A stretch of 64,000 nt of DNA from Flavobacterium cucumis (lineage in GTDB: Bacteria > Bacteroidota > Bacteroidia > Flavobacteriales > Flavobacteriaceae). The stretch is taken from NCBI RefSeq assembly GCF_900148835.1, contig NZ_FRYK01000003.1, positions 248,001 to 312,000 of the forward strand. The letters run 5' to 3'. The translations under genes were made by a program, and so were the position numbers. Below, piece after piece: positions 55,587-62,004 of this stretch; position 1 is the first letter of the stretch; every line of letters starts with the position of its first letter. The notes under the pieces are model-generated. The model searched no databases and was not told the origin of the DNA. It saw only the letters and a list, made by a program, of their open reading frames with translations.

Positions 55587-57472
55587 TATATAAGGTAATA
55601 TTGATTGTTTGTATTGATTTTGATGCGCCCTTGCTCTAATAATATTTGAATCGCAAAGATAGTGGCTTCTGTAGAAATGTGCAGTTGGTTTTCAATTTCT
55701 CTTGAAGTCAACGCCTTATTTTCTAATAATTGTAATACCGATTGGGTGATTTCAACGGGTTGGACTTTTTTTTTAGCAGTACAATACGAACAAGTGCCAC
55801 AATCCACTTTCGCTATTTCATCAAAATAAGCAAGAAGTATTTTATTTTTACAAGTGTCTTCATTACTTATATAATGTACCACACTATCAAATTGAGCTTC
55901 TTTTAATTTATTTTGATGTTCTAAAAACTTTGCTACACGATTGATGGTCAAATCGTCCTCTCGAGCTTCGTTAAAAGTAATCGAACTATCATTGTTTTTA
56001 GCATGCAAAACAATGCATTGATTAGTCGCAAGCTTATCAATGACTTTATCAACTTGATCAAGTGTTACTTGTGCTTTTTTGGCTATCAAATGAGGATTGA
56101 TAGTTGTTTCTGTATCAAAAATCCCAGAATAGGTCCTTAAAATCGCTGTAATAATAGGTTCGTCATGTGGATGCAAACTGATGTAACGGATAACTTCTTT
56201 ACTCGGAATGATAAATTGCAAACTTATTTTCTCAGTGGATTCACTTTGAAAAGTAATAATACCTTGACGATCCAAAAACTGCAAACTATTGAATGCTTTG
56301 ATTACTGGAAAATGATAATGGGCACAAAACTGATTCAAATTGAAAGCAAAACTTTCGTTATAACCTTCGCCGTAAGCAATTTGAAAGTAATTGTTCAATT
56401 TGATGTAAACGTCTTTTACGAATTTTTTATCCGGTAAAACATCGATAAATTGGGCTTTAGTGTAAGCAATATCAGATGGATTCGTAACAATGATTCCGAA
56501 GGCTTTTTCGCCATTTCGTCCTGCTCGTCCCGCTTCTTGATAATAATTTTCTAGATTTTCTGGAAGTTGAATGTGAATTACGGTTTTTACATCAGGTTTG
56601 TCGATCCCCATTCCAAAAGCGTTTGTGGCTACAATAACTTGTGATTTGTTTTCAAACCACGATTGCATGTTCTTTTCTTTTTCTTTTGCGGGCAATCCTC
56701 CATGATAAAACGTACAAGTAAATCCCAATTGATTCAATTGTTGCGAAGTTTCAATACACGATTTTCGATTGCGAACATAGATTATCGAAGATTGCGGATT
56801 TTTTGTTAATATCTGCTGAATCTTGAATAATTTATCTTCGGTTTTAATGACATGATACGCTAAATTTTCTCTAGTAAATGACTTCGTGAAAACTTTTGGG
56901 TTAACCAATGCTAAATGCATGCAAATATCTTCCTGAACTCGTTTGTTGGCTGTTGCAGTTAAGGCTAAAAATGGAGTAGAAGGAAAGTGCGTTTTTAAAG
57001 CCGAAATCTTCAAATACGCCGGTCTGAAATCGTGCCCCCATTGACTTACACAATGCGCTTCGTCAATTGCAATAAGATTGATAGGTAATTGTTTCAAGCG
57101 TTCAACAATCCAATCATGTTGCAAACGTTCGGGTGAAAGGTATAGGAATTTGTAATTTCCGAATTGGCAATTGTCTAAAATAGCAATTATGTCGTCTTGA
57201 GAAACGCCACCAGTTAAGGCAATCGCTTTGATGTTTTTGCTTTGTAAATTCTGAACTTGGTCTTTCATCAAAGCAATTAATGGGGAAATCACCAAGCAAA
57301 TTCCATTCCGCATTAACGCTGGAATTTGAAAACAAACCGATTTCCCGCCACCAGTTGGTAAAAGTGCAAAGGTATCATTTCCCTCTAAAATCGATTGAAT
57401 AATGGCTTCTTGAGGTTCCCTAAAACGATCGTGTTTCCAGTATTTTTGAAGAATTTGTAAGGCTTCCGACAT
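55586..57472 (-). CDS. recQ: RecQ family ATP-dependent DNA helicase (short form)
   Basis: A 628-residue 3'-5' helicase. Helicase motifs in order: Walker A LLPTGGGKSVCFQIP, DEAH box AIDEAHCVSQWGHDFRP, SAT-like ALTATANKRV, and motif VI QEAGRAGRNGE. The zinc-binding Cys cluster is in CKNKILLAYFDEIAKVDCGTCSYC (written here by its ends CKNK and CGTCSYC), followed by a winged-helix end. No HRDC domain follows, unlike E. coli RecQ. Acts in recombination and replication-fork repair. Upstream of fmt with a TAATG overlap. Confidence 0.92.
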   Translation of the reverse strand: MSEALQILQKYWKHDRFREPQEAIIQSILEGNDTFALLPTGGGKSVCFQIPALMRNGICLVISPLIALMKDQVQNLQSKNIKAIALTGGVSQDDIIAILDNCQFGNYKFLYLSPERLQHDWIVERLKQLPINLIAIDEAHCVSQWGHDFRPAYLKISALKTHFPSTPFLALTATANKRVQEDICMHLALVNPKVFTKSFTRENLAYHVIKTEDKLFKIQQILTKNPQSSIIYVRNRKSCIETSQQLNQLGFTCTFYHGGLPAKEKEKNMQSWFENKSQVIVATNAFGMGIDKPDVKTVIHIQLPENLENYYQEAGRAGRNGEKAFGIIVTNPSDIAYTKAQFIDVLPDKKFVKDVYIKLNNYFQIAYGEGYNESFAFNLNQFCAHYHFPVIKAFNSLQFLDRQGIITFQSESTEKISLQFIIPSKEVIRYISLHPHDEPIITAILRTYSGIFDTETTINPHLIAKKAQVTLDQVDKVIDKLATNQCIVLHAKNNDSSITFNEAREDDLTINRVAKFLEHQNKLKEAQFDSVVHYISNEDTCKNKILLAYFDEIAKVDCGTCSYCTAKKKVQPVEITQSVLQLLENKALTSREIENQLHISTEATIFAIQILLEQGRIKINTNNQYYLI

Positions 57473-57510
57473 GTGAAAAGGCTTTTAGAAACACTAAAAT
57501 ACAAAAAAAA

Positions 57511-58050
57511 TTATTTAACAAGATGTTTCATAATAAATTCAACACGATTTTCTACCGTGTCTTTAGGAACTTCTGTAATGGTATAACCGTATTTTTTATA
57601 AGTTTCCATCAAATGTTCGTGAATCAAAACGGCTTGTTCGTAGTTTTCATAACGCTCCGCATCACTTACATAAATTTCTTTCCAAGGTGGTAAAACAAAA
57701 ATGGCGGAATATTTGTGGTCTTGACAAGCTTTGTCAAAAAAAGAGGGATACGAATCACCAATATAATGCATATAAGCCAAGACATCAGGAATGCCGCGAT
57801 CTAAAAAAACAATGTTTGCTGTTTCATTCAAAGCTTCTTTGTATTGTCTTTTTCGGCCTTCAAGCAGTAATTCACTAAATAAAAGTGGTTTTTCAAGAAA
57901 CAATTGTTCAATGCCTTGTTCTTGTGCTTCACGAATAACTTCACGTGAAACCTCAGGATAGCAAGTGTGTCCTTTTTCTTTTAATGCCTCGATTAAGGTG
58001 GTTTTTCCAGAACTTGGACCACCAATTAAAACCACAATTTCTTTATTCAT
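57511..58050 (-). CDS. P-loop ATPase/kinase-like protein (AAA_28)
   Basis: A 179-residue nucleotide-binding protein. Walker A GGPSSGKTT (10-18) directly after the first beta strand, a Walker B-like VFLDRGIPDVLAY, and a lid region (WKEIYVSDAERYENYEQAVLIHEHL) match the AAA_28 group, related to the NadR kinase domain. It may phosphorylate a small molecule or nucleoside; no substrate can be named. A single gene, divergent from the DUF493 gene. Confidence 0.8.
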   Translation of the reverse strand: MNKEIVVLIGGPSSGKTTLIEALKEKGHTCYPEVSREVIREAQEQGIEQLFLEKPLLFSELLLEGRKRQYKEALNETANIVFLDRGIPDVLAYMHYIGDSYPSFFDKACQDHKYSAIFVLPPWKEIYVSDAERYENYEQAVLIHEHLMETYKKYGYTITEVPKDTVENRVEFIMKHLVK

Positions 58051-58067
58051 CTTGAAATACTAAGGCG

Positions 58068-58098
58068 CAAAAGTAAGTTTTTTTAAAAAGCTAATCAA
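58068..58098 (-). promoter_or_regulatory. Promoter of the AAA_28 gene
   Basis: On the minus strand: TTG (58096-58098), 20-base spacer, TACTTTTG (58068-58075), then CGCC; 17 bases before the start codon. Confidence 0.65.
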
Positions 58099-58193
58099 CT
58101 TTAAATCCAGAATCCGCATTAGACTTCGTTATGAAACAGAATTAGGCATTAAAATTTATAAGGTACTACAATACAATTCTAAACAGAATAAAG

Positions 58194-58201
58194 TATATTT
58201 G
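58194..58201 (+). promoter_or_regulatory. -7 box of the DUF493-DUF4290-murA run
   Basis: TATATTTG, 16 bases before the first of three consecutive ATG codons. No TTG at the usual distance. Confidence 0.5.
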
Positions 58202-58217
58202 CTTTTCCTAATACGAA

Positions 58218-58508
58218 ATGATGATGGATAAGAAAACAGAAGAATTTTACATCCGATTAAAAGAAGAATTAACGAATTCAACACTTTGGCCTTCAGAGTA
58301 TTTATACAAATTTATCATGCCTTCCAATTTACACAGTATCGCAAAAGTGGAAGCCGCTTTTAACAATATGGGAGCAGTTATCACAACCCAACAATCAAAA
58401 ACAGGCAAGTTTACAAGTGTTTCCATTAGCGTGAACATGCCAAATCCTCAAAGTGTAATTGATAAATATATTGAGGTTTCAGACATTGAAGGCATCATTT
58501 CATTATAA
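58218..58508 (+). CDS. DUF493 (YbeD-like) family protein
   Basis: A 96-residue ACT-like alpha/beta protein. FYIRLKEELTNSTLWPSEYLYKFIMPS and GKFTSVSISVNMPNPQSVIDKYIEVSDIEGIISL (by its ends GKFTSV and EGIISL) match DUF493, whose E. coli member YbeD is linked to lipoate metabolism by context only. Three ATG codons stand in a row; the third (58224) gives MDKKTEEF and may be the real start. First gene of a run with DUF4290 and murA. Confidence 0.8.
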   Translation: MMMDKKTEEFYIRLKEELTNSTLWPSEYLYKFIMPSNLHSIAKVEAAFNNMGAVITTQQSKTGKFTSVSISVNMPNPQSVIDKYIEVSDIEGIISL

Positions 58509-58515
58509 AACAATC

Positions 58516-59217
58516 ATGCAAGAAGAAGTAAGTTATTTAGAATACAATTCGCAACGTCCGCATTTGATTATTCCTGAGTACGGAAGACATTTACAGAAGT
58601 TAATCGATCAGGCTACCGCTATTGAAGATCGTGAAGAACGAAACAAAGCAGCAAAATATATCATCTCAGTAATGGGTTCCTTAAATCCACATTTACGTGA
58701 TGTGCTAGATTTCCAACATAAATTATGGGACCAGTTGTTTATCATGTCAGATTTTAAATTGGATGTCGATTCGCCTTATCCAATTCCATCCAAAGATATT
58801 TTAACACAAAAACCGGAACGTTTAAAATACCCGCAAAATTTCCCGAAATATCGTTTTTATGGAAACAACATCAAATACATGATTGATGTAGCGAATAGTT
58901 GGGAAGAAAGCGAATTGAAAAATGCTTTGGTCCTAGTGATAGCCAATCACATGAAAAAATGTTATTTGAGTTGGAACAAAGACACCGTAACCGATGAAGT
59001 AATTTTCGAACATTTATTAGAACTTTCGGGAGGGAAATTAAATCTTTCGAAATCCAATGAAGAACTTTCGAACACACACGATTTGATGAAAGTGAATAAG
59101 AAAGTATCCAATAAAACGCAGTTTGGTACAAGTAAACCCGGAATTGTGAAGAAAAACAACAACAATAAAGGGCATTTAAATAAAAACAATCAAAATAAGA
59201 ATACATTTAAAAAATAG
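58516..59217 (+). CDS. DUF4290 family protein
   Basis: A 233-residue protein restricted to Bacteroidota. YLEYNSQRPHLIIPEYGRHLQKLIDQA is the family start, and LNPHLRDVLDFQHKLWDQLFIMSDFKLDVDSPYPIPS (from Leu to Ser) the core. The C-terminal 60 residues are low-complexity, Lys/Asn-rich and probably disordered. The ATG giving MQEEVSYLEYN is used, since the frame upstream overlaps DUF493. Function unknown; conserved neighbour of murA in this lineage, which hints at a cell-envelope link. Confidence 0.82.
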   Translation: MQEEVSYLEYNSQRPHLIIPEYGRHLQKLIDQATAIEDREERNKAAKYIISVMGSLNPHLRDVLDFQHKLWDQLFIMSDFKLDVDSPYPIPSKDILTQKPERLKYPQNFPKYRFYGNNIKYMIDVANSWEESELKNALVLVIANHMKKCYLSWNKDTVTDEVIFEHLLELSGGKLNLSKSNEELSNTHDLMKVNKKVSNKTQFGTSKPGIVKKNNNNKGHLNKNNQNKNTFKK

Positions 59218-59225
59218 GCAGTTGC

Positions 59226-60536
59226 ATGGGAACATTTAAAATTGAAGGAGGAAAAGCATTAAAAGGAGACATTACACCTCAAGGCGCTAAAAATGAGGCG
59301 TTACAAGTATTATGTCCTGTGTTGTTAACTTCTGAAAAAGTGAGAATTACCAATATTCCAGACATTATTGATGTTAATAAATTAATCACCCTTTTAGGCA
59401 ATTTAGGGGTTAAGATTCAAAAAAATGGACCTGGTGATTATACCTTTCAAGCCGATGAGGTAAATGTAAACTACCTAAAAACTGATGCTTTCAAAAAAGA
59501 GGGGGGAAGTTTAAGAGGTTCGATTATGATTGTAGGACCTTTGTTAGCACGTTTTGGTTGTGGCTACATTCCAAAGCCAGGAGGCGATAAAATTGGACGT
59601 CGTCGTTTAGATACGCACTTTGAAGGTTTTATTAATCTTGGAGCAAAATTTAGATACGAAAGAGAAGACCATTTCTACGGAGTGGAAATCGATGGAAGAT
59701 TACAAGGAACGTATATGTTGTTAGACGAAGCTTCAGTAACGGGAACAGCAAATATTGTAATGGCAGCGGTTTTAGCAGAAGGAACAACAACAATTTATAA
59801 CGCAGCTTGTGAGCCTTACTTACAACAATTGTGTAAAATGTTAAACGCTATGGGTGCAAAAATCACCGGAGTAGGGTCAAACTTATTAACGATTGAAGGA
59901 GTAGAAAGTTTAGGCGGTTGCGAACACCGTATTTTACCTGATATGATTGAAATCGGTTCTTGGATTGGTCTTGCAGCTATGACAAGAAGTGAAATTACTA
60001 TTAAAAATGTGAGTTGGGATAACTTAGGTCAAATTCCCAACGTATTTAGAAAATTAGGGATTACTTTAGAAAGAAAAGGGGATGATATTTACATTCCCGC
60101 TCATAAAGATGGATACGAAATCAAGACGGATATCGACGGTTCTATTTTGACCATCGCAGATGCCCCGTGGCCTGGATTTACTCCCGATCTGTTAAGTATC
60201 GTTTTGGTCGTAGCTACACAAGCTAAAGGAGACGTGCTAATTCACCAAAAAATGTTTGAAAGCCGTTTGTTCTTCGTGGATAAATTAATTGATATGGGTG
60301 CCAAAATTATGTTATGTGATCCACATAGAGCGGTGGTAATGGGACATAATTTCCAATCGCAACTAAAAGCGACTACTATGAGTTCACCAGATATTAGAGC
60401 TGGAATTTCTTTATTAATTGCTGCATTAACAGCAAAAGGAACTTCAACTATTCAAAATATCGAACAAATCGACAGAGGTTACGAGCGCATCGATGAAAGA
60501 TTAAGAGCTATCGGAGCTAATATTGTCAGAGTATAG
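59226..60536 (+). CDS. murA: UDP-N-acetylglucosamine 1-carboxyvinyltransferase, Asp variant
   Basis: A 436-residue enzyme that transfers enolpyruvate to UDP-GlcNAc, the first committed step of peptidoglycan synthesis. KNEALQVLCPVLL carries the conserved Lys-Asn pair, and GPLLARFGCGYIPKPGGDKIGRRRLDTH the active-site loop. The position of the catalytic Cys (PGGC in E. coli, Cys115) is Asp121 here (codon 59586-59588). Enzymes with Asp at this site stay active but cannot be alkylated by fosfomycin. The remaining substrate-binding residues look normal. Follows DUF4290 after eight bases. Confidence 0.95.
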   Translation: MGTFKIEGGKALKGDITPQGAKNEALQVLCPVLLTSEKVRITNIPDIIDVNKLITLLGNLGVKIQKNGPGDYTFQADEVNVNYLKTDAFKKEGGSLRGSIMIVGPLLARFGCGYIPKPGGDKIGRRRLDTHFEGFINLGAKFRYEREDHFYGVEIDGRLQGTYMLLDEASVTGTANIVMAAVLAEGTTTIYNAACEPYLQQLCKMLNAMGAKITGVGSNLLTIEGVESLGGCEHRILPDMIEIGSWIGLAAMTRSEITIKNVSWDNLGQIPNVFRKLGITLERKGDDIYIPAHKDGYEIKTDIDGSILTIADAPWPGFTPDLLSIVLVVATQAKGDVLIHQKMFESRLFFVDKLIDMGAKIMLCDPHRAVVMGHNFQSQLKATTMSSPDIRAGISLLIAALTAKGTSTIQNIEQIDRGYERIDERLRAIGANIVRV

Positions 60537-60617
60537 TTCAGTGCTTAGTGTTCAGTAATGAGTTAGTAGTTTGCAAATCTTAGTACTGAACACTAAAACT
60601 GAACACTGATTACTAAA
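60537..60617. repeat. Heptad micro-repeat hairpin array after murA
   Basis: Units TTCAGTG, CTTAGTG, TTCAGTA (60537-60557) face inverted units TACTGAA, CACTAAA, CTGAACA, CTGATTA, CTAAA (60584-60617). Fills most of the spacer before the permease gene. Confidence 0.65.
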
Positions 60618-60619
60618 AA

Positions 60620-61387
60620 ATGGAAACCTACATCATCCTTTTTCTCTGCATCGCTTCCTTCATAGCTGGTTTTATCGACGCTATTGTGGGGGGTGGCGGA
60701 CTTATTCAAACGCCAGCAGCTTTAATTTTATTACCAAATTTGCCTGTTGCCTCTATCATTGGGACATTGAAAATTCCTGGCTTTAGCGGAACGAGTATGG
60801 CAACTTATCACTATTTGAAATCGGCAAAAGTGAATTGGAAGTTATTCCTTGTAATGGCTGTTATTTCTTTTGGATTTGCATATTTGGGTTCGAGTCTACT
60901 CAATGTAATGCAAAATGACTTCATGAAACCCTTACTTTTTGTGGTTTTACTTTTGTTGCTGTTGTATACCTACTTTAAAAAAGATTTTGGACAATTTCAT
61001 ATTGATAAATTAACAAAAAAGCAGACTTACCTCTACGGATGTATCATCTGTGTTTTTCTGGGATTCTATGACGGTTTCATTGGTCCAGGAACAGGAAGTT
61101 TGTTAATAATGGCATTTATTGCAATTCTAGGATTCGATTTTTTACAAGCCAACATATATGCAAAATTGGTCAATTTAGCAACCAATATAGGTTCTATTAC
61201 CTTATTTGTCTTAAAAGGAAAAATCATATGGACTATTGCCATTCCTATGGCAATTTGTAATGTGACCGGTTCTTGGTTGGGCGCCAGGTTAGCCATTTCA
61301 AAAGGCAACGGATTTATCCGAATCTTTTTCTTAATTGTGGTAGGATTGGCGTTACTTCGTTTTGGATATGATGTGTTTTTTAAATAA
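60620..61387 (+). CDS. TauE/SafE (TSUP) family permease
   Basis: A 255-residue inner-membrane protein with about eight transmembrane segments in two halves. The repeated signature is visible as FIAGFIDAIVGGGGLIQTPA in the first half and GFYDGFIGPGTGSLLIMAF in the second. Members export sulfite, sulfoacetate or other small organosulfur anions; the substrate is unknown here. The last 10 codons (LRFGYDVFFK) are duplicated 580 bases downstream, beyond the toxin-antitoxin pair. Confidence 0.9.
   Translation: METYIILFLCIASFIAGFIDAIVGGGGLIQTPAALILLPNLPVASIIGTLKIPGFSGTSMATYHYLKSAKVNWKLFLVMAVISFGFAYLGSSLLNVMQNDFMKPLLFVVLLLLLLYTYFKKDFGQFHIDKLTKKQTYLYGCIICVFLGFYDGFIGPGTGSLLIMAFIAILGFDFLQANIYAKLVNLATNIGSITLFVLKGKIIWTIAIPMAICNVTGSWLGARLAISKGNGFIRIFFLIVVGLALLRFGYDVFFK
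61355..61383. repeat. Direct repeat, copy 1 (3' end of the permease gene)
   Basis: A 29-base sequence at the end of the permease gene, ending in its TAA region, is identical to 61935-61963. The pair encloses the toxin-antitoxin module. Confidence 0.85.
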
Positions 61388-61430
61388 TTTATCATTTAAT
61401 AAAGAATTAATTTAACTAGCACGATTTTTG

Positions 61431-61449
61431 TATATTTGTATTAAAATAC
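61431..61449 (+). promoter_or_regulatory. Promoter -7 box and palindrome of the toxin-antitoxin pair
   Basis: TATATTTG (61431-61438) overlaps by one base the palindrome GTATT-AA-AATAC (61438-61449), which lies just before the antitoxin ATG at 61457. The spot fits autorepression by the antitoxin. Confidence 0.5.
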
Positions 61450-61456
61450 TATAATC

Positions 61457-61642
61457 ATGGCAGAAATAACATTAAAATTCGATGCAAGAAACCCAATTGC
61501 AAAAAAAACGATAGATTATGTTCTTTCACTTGGAGTTTTTAAAAAAGTTTCAGGCTTAGATCAAGCGCTTGAAGATGAAAAGAAAGGTAAAGTGAAAAAA
61601 TATAAAAATAGCGAGGATTTGTTCAAAAAAGTATTGGGTTAA
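61457..61642 (+). CDS. Antitoxin of a YafQ-type toxin-antitoxin pair (DUF2683-like)
   Basis: A 61-residue basic protein. The start ITLKFDARNPIAKKTIDYVLSLGVFKKV resembles small antitoxins of the DUF2683 type; the C-terminal half is highly charged, as in toxin-wrapping tails. Its stop overlaps the toxin ATG (TAATG). Typical antitoxin-first order. The DNA-binding part would be the N-terminal strand, but this is not proven. Confidence 0.8.
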   Translation: MAEITLKFDARNPIAKKTIDYVLSLGVFKKVSGLDQALEDEKKGKVKKYKNSEDLFKKVLG

Positions 61643-61914
61643 TGTACAAAATAACTACAACCAACAAATTTGACAAAAGTTTAAAACTTTGTAAAAAGAG
61701 AAATTATGATTTGTCTTTGTTACAAGTAGTAATTGATTTACTTCAAAAAGAAGGTAAGCTACCACAAAAATACAAACCACACAAATTATCAGGAAATTAC
61801 AAGGATTGTTGGGAATGTCACATAAAGCCAGATTGGCTTTTAGTTTGGAAACAAAACGATACTGAACTCATACTACTTCTTTTAGATACAGGTACGCATA
61901 GCGATTTGTTTTAG
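61642..61914 (+). CDS. YafQ-family mRNA interferase toxin
   Basis: A 90-residue RelE-superfamily ribonuclease that cleaves mRNA on the ribosome. All residues needed in E. coli YafQ have counterparts: His47 (KPHKL), His60 (ECHI), Asp64 and Trp65 (PDW), His86 and Phe90 (THSDLF), so the toxin should be active. Forms an operon with the antitoxin gene upstream. The pair lies between direct repeats of the permease gene end, which suggests a mobile or duplicated cassette. Confidence 0.9.
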   Translation: MYKITTTNKFDKSLKLCKKRNYDLSLLQVVIDLLQKEGKLPQKYKPHKLSGNYKDCWECHIKPDWLLVWKQNDTELILLLLDTGTHSDLF

Positions 61915-61934
61915 TTTTTTTACATATTCTGATG

Positions 61935-61963
61935 CTTCGTTTTGGATATGATGTGTTTTTTAA
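61935..61963. repeat. Direct repeat, copy 2 (duplicated permease 3' end)
   Basis: Identical to 61355-61383. In frame it reads LRFGYDVFFK followed by TAA, the same peptide end as the permease, with AAG instead of AAA for the last Lys. Confidence 0.85.
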
Positions 61964-61964
61964 G

Positions 61965-61995
61965 TAAAAAAGCACTCCATGTAGAAGTGCTTCTT
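61965..61995. terminator. Terminator between the toxin cassette and the DUF5686 gene
   Basis: Stem AAGCACT / AGTGCTT with a nine-base loop; T6 on the minus strand, so it ends the DUF5686 gene. It directly follows repeat copy 2 and may be the original end of the permease transcript. Confidence 0.7.
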
Positions 61996-62004
61996 ATTAT
62001 TTTC

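Noticed and set aside
61935..61966. Short peptide gene MLRFGYDVFFK
   Set aside because: It is the duplicated end of the permease gene; too short and without its own promoter to be called a gene.
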